64,000 bases of DNA from Bradyrhizobium algeriense (GCF_003062295.1 NZ_PYCN01000004.1:1-64000); one strand, 5' to 3'. Counted from the first letter of the stretch, positions 17,800-26,582 are shown. Numbers and translations: made by a program. Notes: generated by a model not told the origin, from the letters alone.

Positions 17800-18117
17800 T
17801 CACTTGGCCTTTTTCTTGTACATCGCCAGCATGCGCTGGGTGACAAGGAAGCCGCCGAAGATATTCACACAGGCGAAGATCAGCGCGATGAAGCCGAAGC
17901 CGCGCGCCCAGCCGCTGCCGCTTGAGATCATGGGGACGCCGACCGCGAGCAGCGCGCCGACCACGATCACCGAGGAGATCGCGTTGGTCACCGACATCAG
18001 CGGCGTGTGCAGCGCGGGCGTCACCGACCAGACTACGAAGTAGCCGACGAAGACGGCGAGGACGAAAATCGACAGCCGGAATACGAAGGGATCGACGACT
18101 TGGGCGATGTGCTCCAT
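17800..18117 (-). CDS. pntAB: NAD(P) transhydrogenase subunit alpha 2 (membrane part)
   Basis: A 105-residue protein with three transmembrane helices ([55 protein letters not shown]). In three-gene transhydrogenases this separate subunit carries the N-terminal helices of the membrane domain II. I start at the ATG at 18117 ([10 protein letters not shown]), 12 bases after the pntAA gene; the longer frame above it is a shadow of pntAA. Confidence 0.95.
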   Translation of the reverse strand: MEHIAQVVDPFVFRLSIFVLAVFVGYFVVWSVTPALHTPLMSVTNAISSVIVVGALLAVGVPMISSGSGWARGFGFIALIFACVNIFGGFLVTQRMLAMYKKKAK

Positions 18118-18128
18118 GGCTTCTCTCC

Positions 18129-19256
18129 TCAGGCTTTCGGCTGGAAGTTCGGATGGACGACGGCGCCGTCCCTGGTCAACGCGGTGGCTTTCACCAGTTC
18201 GTCGTCCCAATTGACCGCGAGCGCCTTGTTCGGCTTGTCGACCATCGTCTCGATGAAGTTGAATAAATTGCGAGCATAAAGGCTGGAGGCCGATTGCGCG
18301 ACGCGGCCGGCGACGTTGGTGTAGCCGACGATCTTGATGCCATCGACATCGACGACTTCACCCGCCTTGGCGCCCTCGACATTGCCGCCGCGCTCGACGG
18401 CAAGGTCGACCAGCACCGAGCCCGGTTTCATCGACTTCACCATGTCGGCGCTGACGAGTTTTGGCGCCGGCCGGCCCGGAATCAGGGCCGTGGTGATGAC
18501 GATGTCCTGCTTCTTGATGTGTTCGGCGGTGAGCGCGGCCTGCTTGGCCTGGTACTCTTTCGACATTTCCTTGGCGTAGCCGCCGGCGGTCTGCGCGTTC
18601 TTGAATTCCTCGTCCTCGACCGCGAGGAACTTTGCGCCGAGCGATTCGACCTGCTCTTTTGTGGCAGGCCGCACGTCGGTGGCCGTGACCACGGCGCCGA
18701 GCCGGCGCGCGGTCGCGATCGCCTGCAGGCCGGCCACGCCGACGCCCATCACGAACACTTTCGCCGCCGGAACGGTGCCGGCCGCGGTCATCATCATCGG
18801 GAACGCGCGGCCAAAGGATTCGGCCGCCTCGATCACCGCGCGATAGCCGGCGAGGTTCGCCTGCGAGGACAGCACGTCCATCACCTGCGCGCGCGTAATG
18901 CGCGGCATCAATTCCATCGCAAACGCCGCGACGCCGGCGTCCGCGATCGTCTTCAGCGCCGCTTCATTGCCGTAAGGGTCCATGATCGCGATGACCAGCG
19001 CACCGCGCTTGTACTGCGCAAGCTCGGAAGCTTCAGGCCGTTTCACCTTGATGATGATGTCGGCGTCCTTCAACGCGTCCGCGCTGATGGTGGCGCCGAC
19101 GGCGGTGAATTCGGAATCCGGCAGGCCCGACTTGATGCCCGCGCCCGGCTCGATCGCGACTTCGGCACCGATTGCCCTATATTTCTTCACGGTATCAGGG
19201 GAAGCGGCAACCCGCGGCTCGGACGGATCGATTTCCTTGGCAACGGCAATCTTCAT
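18129..19256 (-). CDS. pntAA: NAD(P) transhydrogenase subunit alpha 1 (NAD-binding)
   Basis: A 375-residue soluble domain I subunit that binds NAD(H). It begins [20 protein letters not shown], as in the alanine dehydrogenase/PNT family, and holds the Rossmann motif [20 protein letters not shown] (about 171-190) with the following Asp (VTATDVRP). [17 protein letters not shown] lies near the C-terminus. I start at the ATG at 19256, since the 34 residues in frame above it do not fit the family. It is the first gene of the pntAA-pntAB-pntB operon, with the oxidase subunit IV gene 133 bases upstream. Confidence 0.96.
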   Translation of the reverse strand: MKIAVAKEIDPSEPRVAASPDTVKKYRAIGAEVAIEPGAGIKSGLPDSEFTAVGATISADALKDADIIIKVKRPEASELAQYKRGALVIAIMDPYGNEAALKTIADAGVAAFAMELMPRITRAQVMDVLSSQANLAGYRAVIEAAESFGRAFPMMMTAAGTVPAAKVFVMGVGVAGLQAIATARRLGAVVTATDVRPATKEQVESLGAKFLAVEDEEFKNAQTAGGYAKEMSKEYQAKQAALTAEHIKKQDIVITTALIPGRPAPKLVSADMVKSMKPGSVLVDLAVERGGNVEGAKAGEVVDVDGIKIVGYTNVAGRVAQSASSLYARNLFNFIETMVDKPNKALAVNWDDELVKATALTRDGAVVHPNFQPKA

Positions 19257-19389
19257 GGGGCCCCCCGGCGCGGCAGGCGCGCGCGCAAGCAAACTAGCGT
19301 CTTTTTCGCTTAGTTGGATACCGGTTTCGCAACCGGCATGCGTGCAAATTGTGGCCACCGCCGACGTGAGCGGCGCAGGCAGCGATGCG

Positions 19390-19542
19390 TCAGGTCAGGA
19401 AGTAGCCCATCAGGGCGACAATGATGACGACGGCGATCGTGCCGTATTTGACCAGCATGATGAACCCTTCATAGGTCTGCTCATGGGCCTCATAGTCATT
19501 GCCATCAGCGGTCGTGTAGGCCACTTCGTTATGGTCTGCCAT
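19390..19542 (-). CDS. aa3-type cytochrome c oxidase subunit IV (50 residues)
   Basis: A 50-residue peptide starting MADHNEVAYTTADGND, followed by YEAHEQTYEGF and one transmembrane helix (about 29-48, MLVKYGTIAVVIIVALMGYF). This is the pattern of the short alphaproteobacterial aa3-oxidase subunit IV, a single-helix accessory of cytochrome c oxidase with no known catalytic role. GGGGAT precedes the ATG. It lies upstream of pntAA on the same strand, joining respiration and transhydrogenation genes. Confidence 0.9.
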   Translation of the reverse strand: MADHNEVAYTTADGNDYEAHEQTYEGFIMLVKYGTIAVVIIVALMGYFLT

Positions 19543-19625
19543 CGGTATCCCCAGTCAAAATCCGCGTTTCTCGCGTGCAATTACCGCAAAGCGTTTGGCA
19601 GGGCAACGGCCCCCTGCCTATCGGG

Positions 19626-20012
19626 TCATTCGGAAGGCCAATTATCCCGGATCCAGCGGGTCAGGCTTTCCTCGCTGACCTCGCCTGCGGCGAGGGAGAG
19701 GATGATGGCCGTGGCGTGCGCCGGGTGGGGCGCAAATGGTACGTCGTTGACCCGCAAGAAGACCATCATGGCGTGAAACGCGATACGCTTGTTGCCGTCC
19801 ACGAAGGCATGGTTGCGGGCCAGACCGAACGCATAGGCTGCGGCGAGTGCAGCCATGTCCGTCTGTCCGTAATTCCATTGATTTACCGGCCGCAAAACCG
19901 CCGACTCAAGAAGGCCATGATCCCGAATGCCTTCCGGTCCGCCGAATATCGCCAGCTGCTCGGCATGCATGTCGATGACTTCATCAACATCGAGCCAAAT
20001 TGGCTCACTCAT
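19626..20012 (-). CDS. doc: Doc-type (death on curing, Fic-fold) toxin
   Basis: A 128-residue Doc protein. The active motif HAFVDGNKR (68-76) matches the Fic/Doc HxFx(D/N)GNKR consensus; Doc phosphorylates EF-Tu and halts translation. WLDVDEVIDMHAEQLAIFGG and RDHGLLESAV at the N-terminus are typical of the family. Its ATG overlaps the antitoxin's TGA (ATGA at 20009-20012), so both come from one transcript with the antitoxin first. All visible key residues are present, so the toxin looks intact. Confidence 0.92.
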   Translation of the reverse strand: MSEPIWLDVDEVIDMHAEQLAIFGGPEGIRDHGLLESAVLRPVNQWNYGQTDMAALAAAYAFGLARNHAFVDGNKRIAFHAMMVFLRVNDVPFAPHPAHATAIILSLAAGEVSEESLTRWIRDNWPSE

Positions 20013-20290
20013 TTTGCAAGCGCGGCAAATGTATCGCGATATTCGTGCATGATCTGGCGCGCGATTTCCATGGTCCGCGCGTGCTTGGGGTTGAACGGCG
20101 AGAGCCGCAGGCTGCCATCGGGTTGCTCGACCGGATAGAACTTGTCCCCCTCCTTGAGATTGAGACGCGCAAGAAGCTCTTTCGGCAGGATCACACCAAC
20201 CGAATTGCCAATCTTCCGAATTTGAAGGGCGGTGTCCTCCAGCTTGTATTCGCGAGAGGCCTCTTCCATGCCGCGAGGGGTTTTGCTCAT
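20009..20290 (-). CDS. AbrB/MazE-type antitoxin paired with Doc
   Basis: A 93-residue protein with a central swapped-hairpin DNA-binding domain: LQIRKIGNSVGVILPKELLA then LNLKEGDKFYPVEQPDGSL is the AbrB/MazE/SpoVT signature. The C-terminal helix (ARTMEIARQIMHEYRDTFAA) should bind and block the toxin. I use the ATG at 20290; a later in-frame ATG (MEEAS) is possible. Pairing an AbrB-fold antitoxin with Doc, rather than Phd, recurs in alphaproteobacteria. It should repress its own operon through the palindrome overlapping its start. Confidence 0.88.
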   Translation of the reverse strand: MSKTPRGMEEASREYKLEDTALQIRKIGNSVGVILPKELLARLNLKEGDKFYPVEQPDGSLRLSPFNPKHARTMEIARQIMHEYRDTFAALAK

Positions 20291-20342
20291 CGTACAGGCT
20301 CCGTTGTACGATATGTATAACACGGTCCAACGGGCCGTTCAA
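20290..20342 (-). promoter_or_regulatory. Promoter and operator of the antitoxin-doc operon
   Basis: On the minus strand TTGAAC (20337-20342) and TATACA (20314-20319) are spaced by 17 bases, a good sigma-70 promoter. Just downstream TCGTACA (20290-20296) and TGTACGA (20305-20311) form a 7-bp inverted repeat that overlaps the start site and the start codon. That is the expected place for autorepression by the antitoxin. The inverted repeat is seen; the binding protein is inferred. Confidence 0.7.
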
Positions 20343-20400
20343 CAAATGTATTACATCGTCCGTTGGCTATCGGCCGCGCCAGCCTCGCCCGCCCGGCAAG

Positions 20401-20988
20401 CTACCCGACCACGAAGTCGAACCGCCCGGCCAGCCATCCCGCGTTCTTGGCCGTGCGTATCTGCAAGTCCTTGCGGAACAGGCCATCGGAGCGGTTTTTT
20501 GCCTCGCCGGCGAAATAGAGCTGGGTGGTCAGCACGCTGCCGTCGCGCGGCTGCACCTTCACATGGATATGGCGCGTACGGCCGGGATAAAGGCCGGGCA
20601 CGATGCTGCGCAATCGATAGCGGCCTTCCGCATCGGAGAACTGATGGCCGCGCAGGCGGAAACCGGAATTGTCGTAGCGGCCTTTGTCGTCGGCCTGCCA
20701 GAAATCCAGCAAGGCGCCCGCGAGCGGTTTGCAGGCGCGACTGAGCACGAAGCCAACCAGTTCGATCGGCTGCCCCGCCATGCCCTCTTCGAACAGCTCG
20801 GTTCGCTCAGGCGACGACGGCTTGAAGTACGGCCCTTCGGTTTGCGGCAATGTTGCTTCGTCGCCGTCGTGGCATGCGGGCGTCGGGGAAAGCGGGGCCT
20901 GTGCCATGCTGCCATCGACCATAAGCAGCGAACCGGCCGCAAAGACTCCCGCTCCAAGTACAACGCGCCGCGTCGGGGTGTCGATCAT
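20401..20988 (-). CDS. Secreted intradiol ring-cleavage dioxygenase-like protein
   Basis: A 195-residue protein with a twin-arginine signal (TRRVVLGAGVFAAGS) and one intradiol dioxygenase domain. The start of the fold (LPQTEGPYFKP), RYDNSGFRLRGHQFSD and YRLRSIVPGLYPGR-RHIH, with tyrosines and a His-x-His, match the Fe(III) ligands of protocatechuate/catechol dioxygenases. Members with Tat signals are extracytoplasmic and their substrates are mostly unknown. I start at the ATG at 20988, eight bases after GGAGGGGAG. It is shorter than cytosolic PcaH and stands alone. Confidence 0.85.
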   Translation of the reverse strand: MIDTPTRRVVLGAGVFAAGSLLMVDGSMAQAPLSPTPACHDGDEATLPQTEGPYFKPSSPERTELFEEGMAGQPIELVGFVLSRACKPLAGALLDFWQADDKGRYDNSGFRLRGHQFSDAEGRYRLRSIVPGLYPGRTRHIHVKVQPRDGSVLTTQLYFAGEAKNRSDGLFRKDLQIRTAKNAGWLAGRFDFVVG

Positions 20989-21091
20989 GGGGCACTCCCC
21001 TCCTATCGTCACCGTCATCATGGAGGGCGACGGCGGCTGAAATTGTGTCCGCGCCCATCACAAATCCGTTTCGTGGCCGCGGGCGGCCCCG

Positions 21092-22954
21092 TCAGCCCAT
21101 CTCTTCCAGCTCGTCGATCATGCCGGCAATCACCGACAGTCCGCCGTCCCAGAATTTGGGGTCCTTGGCATCGAGCCCGAACGGCTTGAGCAGTTCGGAA
21201 TAATGCTTGGTGCCGCCGGCCGCGAGCATGGCGAGATAACGCTCGGCAAAACCCTCCGAGGCATTCTCGTAGACCGCATACAGCGAGTTCACCAGGCAAT
21301 CGCCGAACGCATAGGCGTAGACGTAAAACGGCGAATGGATGAAGTGCGGAATATACATCCAGAAATTCTCGTAGCCGGGACGGATGTCGATGGCCGGCCC
21401 GAGGCTTTCACCCTGCACGCTGAGCCAGATCTGGCCGATGCGCTCCGCAGTCAATTCGCCGTTCTTGCGCTCGGTGTGCACGGCGCGCTCGAACGAATAA
21501 AACGCGATCTGCCGCACCACGGTGTTGATCATGTCCTCGACCTTGCCGGCGAGCAGCGCCTGGCGCTGCCTGGCGTTTTTGGTCTGCGACAATAGCCGCT
21601 TGAAGGTCAGCATTTCACCGAACACGCTGGCCGTCTCGGCGAGCGTCAGCGGCGTCGGCGCCATCAGCGCCCCATTTTTGGCCGCCAGCACCTGATGCAC
21701 GCCATGGCCGAGCTCATGGGCCAGCGTCATCACGTCGCGCGGCTTGCCCTGATAATTCATCAGCACATAGGGATGCGCCGACGGCGTGGTCGGGTGCGAG
21801 AACGCGCCCGGCGCCTTGCCCGGCCGCACCGGCGCATCGATCCAGCGATCGGTGAAGAATCGTTCCGCGATCGCAGCCATCTCGGCGGAGAAACCGCGAT
21901 ACGCCGTCAGCACCATCTTCTGCGCCTCGGGCCAGGCGATGGTGCCGGTAGCCGCAAACGGCAGCGGCGCATTGCGGTCCCAATGCGCGAGCTTCTTCTT
22001 TTTGAACCAGCCGGCTTTCAGCTTGTAATAGCGATGCGACAGCCGCGGATAGGCCGCGCGAACCGAACCGACCAGGGCATCGACGACCTCGCGCTCGACG
22101 CGGTTGTTCAGGTGGCGCGAATCCGCGACATCCTTGAAGCCGCGCCAGCGATCGGAAATCTCCTTGTCCTTGGCAAGCGTGTTGGTGACGAGCGCAAACG
22201 TCCGCTCATTGTCCTTGAAAGTCTTGGCCAGCGCCTGGCCAGCGGCCTTGCGCTTTTCCGGCGCGCGGTCCTGCAGCAGACTGAGCGTCGGCTCGATCGC
22301 CAGTTCCTTTCCGCCGACCTTGAAGCGCAGGCCGGAGATGGTTTGGTCGAACAGCCGGTTCCAGGCGGCATAGCCGCTCTGGGATTTTTCGTGAAACAAC
22401 TGCTCGACGCGATCTTCGAGCTGATACGGCTTGTCCTTGCGCAGATCCTCGATCCACGGCCGGTAATGCCCAAGCTCCGGCGTCTGCATCGCGCGCTCGA
22501 TCACGGCGTCGTCGATGCGGTTGAGCTCGAGGGCGAAGAACAGCAAATGTACCGAAGCCGCCGTCAGCCGCTCCGAGACGTCGCCATAGAATTTGGAAAT
22601 CGCCGGATCGACGCTGTCCCCGGCATGAACGAGGCCGGCGTAGGAGCCGAGCCGGCCGGCGAGATCGTCGATCGCCTCGTAGCGCCTGATGGCCTCGGCA
22701 AGCCAGCTTCCGCCGTCGTCGCGGCCGACGTTTTCCGCGAGCTTGCCCTTGTAGTCCGTTTCAAACGCGCCGCAGTCGGCATCCATCTTTTGCAGGTCGC
22801 GCGCGATTTCGGGCGCGTCGATACCGGAATAGAGATCGGCCAGATTCCATTCCGGCAGCCTGCCGGCTTTCGATTTGGCCGCGGACGCCTTGCCGCTGGT
22901 AGCGGGCTTGCGGGACGACTTGCCGGCTCGGGAGGTCGCAGATTTTGCGCTCAT
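21092..22954 (-). CDS. pepF: Oligoendopeptidase F (M3B metallopeptidase)
   Basis: A 620-residue zinc peptidase. The zinc motif HELGH lies at 413-417 with a downstream Glu in the conserved segment LAETASVFGEML. The C-terminal segment GDCLVNSLYAVYENASEGFAE is typical of M3 peptidases. It cleaves oligopeptides in the cytosol. Residues 1-32 are a basic, Ala/Ser/Lys-rich extension before the catalytic fold (PEWNLADLYSG). It is a single gene, with its 3' end about 100 bases from the dioxygenase start. Confidence 0.94.
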   Translation of the reverse strand: MSAKSATSRAGKSSRKPATSGKASAAKSKAGRLPEWNLADLYSGIDAPEIARDLQKMDADCGAFETDYKGKLAENVGRDDGGSWLAEAIRRYEAIDDLAGRLGSYAGLVHAGDSVDPAISKFYGDVSERLTAASVHLLFFALELNRIDDAVIERAMQTPELGHYRPWIEDLRKDKPYQLEDRVEQLFHEKSQSGYAAWNRLFDQTISGLRFKVGGKELAIEPTLSLLQDRAPEKRKAAGQALAKTFKDNERTFALVTNTLAKDKEISDRWRGFKDVADSRHLNNRVEREVVDALVGSVRAAYPRLSHRYYKLKAGWFKKKKLAHWDRNAPLPFAATGTIAWPEAQKMVLTAYRGFSAEMAAIAERFFTDRWIDAPVRPGKAPGAFSHPTTPSAHPYVLMNYQGKPRDVMTLAHELGHGVHQVLAAKNGALMAPTPLTLAETASVFGEMLTFKRLLSQTKNARQRQALLAGKVEDMINTVVRQIAFYSFERAVHTERKNGELTAERIGQIWLSVQGESLGPAIDIRPGYENFWMYIPHFIHSPFYVYAYAFGDCLVNSLYAVYENASEGFAERYLAMLAAGGTKHYSELLKPFGLDAKDPKFWDGGLSVIAGMIDELEEMG

Positions 22955-22998
22955 GACACTTTCAAAATTGGGAGGTGATCAGGAAATCGGCGGGGAGA

Positions 22999-23442
22999 TC
23001 AGGCGAAAGCCGCAAGCTGCGGTACAAACTGGACGAACAGTTCTTCGCCCTCAACGAGCCACGACTCAAGCTCGTCGTCGGTCGCACTGCGAATCGCACA
23101 CCATAACGTGATCACGCGAACCATGAGCCACGATGTCGATGGGACGGCGGCCTTGGCGTGCAGCGCAACAAGATCGAGGTTTCGATGTTCGAACAGCAGG
23201 CGGCCGAATCCGTCTTCCAGGATGTAGCGGCCACCGATTCGGGAAACGCACAATTCGCAAGCCTGATCCGGTAGCGGGCTCAGCAGATAAAATTGGACGT
23301 CACCCTTTTCCGTCGTGCCGGTTTCCCATTCGCGTCCGGTCCCCGGCGCAGTCGCCGCGCTCAGCGCCGCCAGGATGGTGCTCAGCTCCCTTTCGCTCCA
23401 TTCGCCGGTGTTCTGTTTGCGCTCGAACGCCACGACGCTCAT
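22999..23442 (-). CDS. Partner protein coupled to a XRE regulator, unknown function
   Basis: A 147-residue soluble protein with no family I recognise. It has acidic and aromatic beta-like segments (VQFYLLSPLPDQACELCVSR, RYILEDGFGRLLFEH) and a helical C-terminus. Its ATG overlaps the stop of the XRE regulator by four bases (ATGA, 23439-23442), so it depends on that gene for translation. A regulator-first pair like this can be a toxin-antitoxin-like or phage-derived control module. Nothing in the protein proves toxicity. Confidence 0.65.
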   Translation of the reverse strand: MSVVAFERKQNTGEWSERELSTILAALSAATAPGTGREWETGTTEKGDVQFYLLSPLPDQACELCVSRIGGRYILEDGFGRLLFEHRNLDLVALHAKAAVPSTSWLMVRVITLWCAIRSATDDELESWLVEGEELFVQFVPQLAAFA

Positions 23443-23801
23443 TTGCTTTCCGCTCCGAACAGCAGCCGGTGCAATTCCGGCTCGTAGTACATTAACAGAT
23501 GCTTAGCGAAGGCTGCCGGTTCAATACCCAATTCGTTGGCCCATGCCCCCATGATTTCAGTTGGAACTCGGCTGAAGCCGTTCTCGACCTGTGAGATGAA
23601 AGTATAATACTTCAGGCCAAGACGTGCGGCGAGATCCGCCTGCGACAATTCAGCCACCGCCCTCCGCTGCTTGAGCCAATCCCCGGCCAGTTTCCGCAAC
23701 TGCTTGGCATCCGGCGCCGGCTTGGCCGGCAGCCGTACAGCAGGAACATCTTGATGTTTTCCTCGTTTCATGATTACTAAACTATCCAGATTGAATGCCA
23801 T
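23439..23801 (-). CDS. XRE-family helix-turn-helix regulator
   Basis: A 120-residue protein with one Cro/CI-type domain at about residues 41-97: WLKQRRAVAELSQADLAARL is helices 1-2 and YYTFISQVENGFSRVPTE is the recognition helix region. A basic N-terminal arm (KRGKHQ) and a C-terminal tail (LLMYYEPELHRLLFGAE) flank it. The ATG at 23801 is used; MKRGKHQ at 23771 is an alternative, and neither has a strong ribosome site. It is translationally coupled to the 147-residue gene and diverges from a membrane gene 48 bases away, so it probably controls that short intergenic region. Confidence 0.85.
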   Translation of the reverse strand: MAFNLDSLVIMKRGKHQDVPAVRLPAKPAPDAKQLRKLAGDWLKQRRAVAELSQADLAARLGLKYYTFISQVENGFSRVPTEIMGAWANELGIEPAAFAKHLLMYYEPELHRLLFGAESK

Positions 23802-23849
23802 GGTGGGTGATGTTCCCTACCACAATCTTAGCTCGCGAATAAGAACCCG

Positions 23850-24191
23850 ATGGCCTTCTTAGATCGCATTCAGATTGTCCGAACGAGCGACCGAGCCCCC
23901 TCGGCACGCGGCAAGGAGTTGTTTGCCGGCATCCTGCTCGTGGCGCTGTTGGCGACCGTGGGTATCCGCAACGTGGTGCCGGTGGACGCCCTGGCACCCG
24001 CGATCGTCACCCTGCTCTTTGCGGTTGCAGCATTGACGGCCGGCTTCGCGCTGCTCTGCCGGCGCGACCGATACCGCGTCATGTGGTTCGACCTCGCCGG
24101 GAGCCTGACGTTCATCGGCGTCGTCCTCTCCGTTCTGATCGAACCGGACCAGATGATCAGGCTCTTCGCCCTCACGGATCACCCTGAGTAA
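23850..24191 (+). CDS. Small membrane protein of unknown function
   Basis: A 113-residue protein with three hydrophobic helices (about 26-45, 47-68 and 81-97) and a basic N-terminus with RTSDRAPSARGK. No family is recognised. It diverges from the XRE regulator with 48 bases between start codons and precedes the TerC gene by about 120 bases, so it could be regulated by XRE or belong with TerC. Start choice is based on fit alone; the ribosome site is weak. Confidence 0.6.
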   Translation: MAFLDRIQIVRTSDRAPSARGKELFAGILLVALLATVGIRNVVPVDALAPAIVTLLFAVAALTAGFALLCRRDRYRVMWFDLAGSLTFIGVVLSVLIEPDQMIRLFALTDHPE

Positions 24192-24310
24192 CGGGAAAGC
24201 ATTTTCCGCAGTCTGACTGCGTCTTTTGTCTACGCGCGTCCAAGCCCGGGCCCCTCTGGCAGTTCTAGCAAACTGCGATGTCGGATTGGACCATCAACGG
24301 AGTGGCCCGA

Positions 24311-24955
24311 ATGCTGGAACTAATCTCCTCGCAACACCTGACAGCGCTTTTCCAGGTCATCATGATCGACCTGGTGCTCGCCGGCGACAATGCGATCGTC
24401 ATCGGGCTTGCAGCTGCAGGCCTCCCCGAGGGGCAGCGCAAGAAGGCGATTGTGATCGGCATATTGGCCGCCACGATCCTGCGTATCGGCTTCGCTTCCG
24501 TCACGGTTCAATTGTTGCAAATCATTGGACTGCTGCTCGCGGGCGGCGTCCTGCTGCTTTGGGTATGCTGGAAGATGTGGCGCGAGCTGCGTGCGTCGCA
24601 TCATCACGAACCGAAATTGCAGAGTCTTTCAGCCGCAAGCACGTTCGATGGCGCAGCCCCTGCGGGCCATCAAAAGACGCTTGGCCAGGCCGTCTGGCAG
24701 ATCACGCTCGCCGACGTGTCGATGTCGCTCGACAACGTGCTCGCGGTCGCAGGCGCCGCGCGCGAGCATCCGATGATCCTGATATTCGGTTTGGCACTTT
24801 CCATTGCACTGATGGGGCTCGCCGCCAACTTCATCGCGCGCCTCCTGGAAAAGCAGCGCTGGATCGCCTACGTCGGCCTCGCGATCATCCTCTATGTAGC
24901 TCTCGACATGTGCTACCGCGGCGCGCTGGAGGTGTGGCCACACCTCAACGCTTAG
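24311..24955 (+). CDS. TerC-family integral membrane protein (YjbE/YkoY-like)
   Basis: A 214-residue protein with about six or seven transmembrane helices. The two family motifs with intramembrane acids are present: IDLVLAGDNAIVIGLA (about 19-34, Asp20 and Asp26) and ITLADVSMSLDNVLAV. A His-rich loop (SHHHEP) follows the third helix, as in metal-transporting members. TerC proteins are linked to Mn2+ export and to metalation of secreted proteins. I start at the ATG at 24311, eight bases after GGAG; an upstream ATG at 24278 lacks a ribosome site. No yybP-ykoY riboswitch was visible upstream. Confidence 0.88.
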   Translation: MLELISSQHLTALFQVIMIDLVLAGDNAIVIGLAAAGLPEGQRKKAIVIGILAATILRIGFASVTVQLLQIIGLLLAGGVLLLWVCWKMWRELRASHHHEPKLQSLSAASTFDGAAPAGHQKTLGQAVWQITLADVSMSLDNVLAVAGAAREHPMILIFGLALSIALMGLAANFIARLLEKQRWIAYVGLAIILYVALDMCYRGALEVWPHLNA

Positions 24956-24986
24956 TTCCCCGCCCCACGGATGCCATTTCCAACCA

Positions 24987-25001
24987 TTAAGCGTGCGTTA
25001 A
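24987..25001 (+). promoter_or_regulatory. Candidate CtrA box, TTAA-N7-TTAA
   Basis: TTAA at 24987-24990 and TTAA at 24998-25001 are spaced by exactly seven bases (GCGTGCG), the full alphaproteobacterial CtrA consensus. It lies 59 bases before the ATG of the NtrC-type regulator, a position suited to activation of that promoter. Binding is inferred. Confidence 0.55.
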
Positions 25002-25059
25002 TCGGCATCGGCGAAAGTGCCCCGATTCGATACAATCCAGTAGCGTGCGGGGAAAAACC

Positions 25060-26559
25060 ATGGCTGCCACCATTTTGATTGCCGATGACGACGCTGTGCA
25101 GCGCCGTTTGGTTGAAAACATGGTGCAGAAGTGCGGTTATGAGCCCCTCGTCGTCGACAGCGGCGATGCCGCCGTGGCCCTGCTGACCGCCCCTGATGCG
25201 CCGGCGATCGATGCGGTGGTGCTCGATCTCGTGATGCCCGGCCTCGACGGCCTCGGCGTCCTTTCAAGAATGCGTGAAGCAGGCCTGAGCATCCCCGTCA
25301 TCGTGCAGACCGCCCATGGCGGCATCGACAATGTGGTTTCAGCGATGCGCGCCGGCGCGCAGGATTTCGTGGTCAAGCCGGTCGGCTTCGAACGGCTGCA
25401 GGTGTCGCTGCGCAACGCACTCAATACTTCCGCGCTCAAGGGCGAACTGCAGCGCATCCGCCACAGCCGCGAAGGCCGGCTGACCTTTGCCGACGTCATC
25501 ACCCGCAGCGAAACCATGGCAGCCGTGCTGCGCACCGCGCAGAAGGCGGCGAGTTCGAGCATTCCGGTGCTGGTCGAGGGCGAGTCCGGCGTCGGCAAGG
25601 AATTGTTCGCCCGTGCCATCCATGGTTCCAGCGAACGCAAGTCGAAACCGTTCGTCGCGGTCAATTGCGGCGCCATCCCCGACAATCTCGTGGAATCGAT
25701 CCTGTTCGGTCACGAGAAGGGCGCCTTCACCGGCGCCACCGAACGCCATATGGGCAAATTCGTCGAAGCTTCCGGCGGCACGCTGTTTCTCGACGAGGTC
25801 GGCGAGTTGCCGCTGGCGGCGCAGGTAAAGCTACTGCGCGCGCTGCAGGAAGGCACCGTCGAGGCAGTCGGCGGCCGCAAGCCGGTGAAGGTCGACGTCC
25901 GCATCATTTCCGCGACCAACCGCAAACTGCTCGACCTCGTGAAGAGCGGCGCGTTCCGCGAGGATCTGTTCTACCGGCTGCACGTGCTGCCGCTGACGAT
26001 CCCACCGCTGCGGCTGCGGCGCGAAGACATCCCGCATCTGCTGCGGCATTTCCTGGCGCGCTTTGCCGCCGAGGAAAACCGCACCATCACCGGTATCAGC
26101 GGCGAGGCTGTGGCCCATCTCGCGCAGCTCGATTGGCCCGGCAACATCCGCCAGCTCGAGAACACAGTGTATCGCGCCGTCGTCATGAGCGAGAGCGACC
26201 AGCTCGGCCTATCGGATTTCCCGCAAACCGTCGGCCACGCCGCAACCGACGGCCAGCTGGCGCACAGCGAACCGTTGATCGTCGCGCCATCGACGGCGCC
26301 CGCCATGGTTTCGGGTAGCGATATACCGATTGCTCCGCTTGCCACTACCGGCAACCTTTCGATGCTGACCGCCACCGGCGAGGTGCGGCCGCTCGAGGAC
26401 ATGGAAAACGAGATCATCCGTTTTGCGATCTCGCATTATCGCGGGCAGATGTCGGAAGTCGCCCGGCGACTCAAGATCGGCCGCTCCACGCTCTACCGCA
26501 AGCTCGATGAGGCGGCCGCCAACGACCCGGCCGAAGGCGGCGCGGAGGACGCGAACTGA
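25060..26559 (+). CDS. NtrC-type sigma-54-dependent response regulator
   Basis: A 499-residue three-domain regulator. The receiver (1-120) has acidic residues at 9-11 and the phosphoacceptor Asp56 (LDLVMP). The AAA+ domain has GESGVGKE (174-181), the sigma-54 contact loop GAFTGA (221-226), GTLFLDEVGE and an arginine-finger region. A Fis-type helix-turn-helix ends the protein (MSEVARRLKIGRSTLYRKLDE region). It should activate sigma-54 promoters after phosphorylation. No histidine kinase lies beside it. I start at the ATG at 25060 after GGGGAAA, not the GTG at 25045. A CtrA box lies upstream, which hints at cell-cycle control. Confidence 0.95.
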   Translation: MAATILIADDDAVQRRLVENMVQKCGYEPLVVDSGDAAVALLTAPDAPAIDAVVLDLVMPGLDGLGVLSRMREAGLSIPVIVQTAHGGIDNVVSAMRAGAQDFVVKPVGFERLQVSLRNALNTSALKGELQRIRHSREGRLTFADVITRSETMAAVLRTAQKAASSSIPVLVEGESGVGKELFARAIHGSSERKSKPFVAVNCGAIPDNLVESILFGHEKGAFTGATERHMGKFVEASGGTLFLDEVGELPLAAQVKLLRALQEGTVEAVGGRKPVKVDVRIISATNRKLLDLVKSGAFREDLFYRLHVLPLTIPPLRLRREDIPHLLRHFLARFAAEENRTITGISGEAVAHLAQLDWPGNIRQLENTVYRAVVMSESDQLGLSDFPQTVGHAATDGQLAHSEPLIVAPSTAPAMVSGSDIPIAPLATTGNLSMLTATGEVRPLEDMENEIIRFAISHYRGQMSEVARRLKIGRSTLYRKLDEAAANDPAEGGAEDAN

Positions 26560-26582
26560 GACGCGAACTAAGCGGACAGCCG

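Noticed and set aside
24192..24310. A yybP-ykoY manganese riboswitch before the TerC gene
   Set aside because: TerC-type genes often have one, but the conserved core could not be found in these 119 bases.
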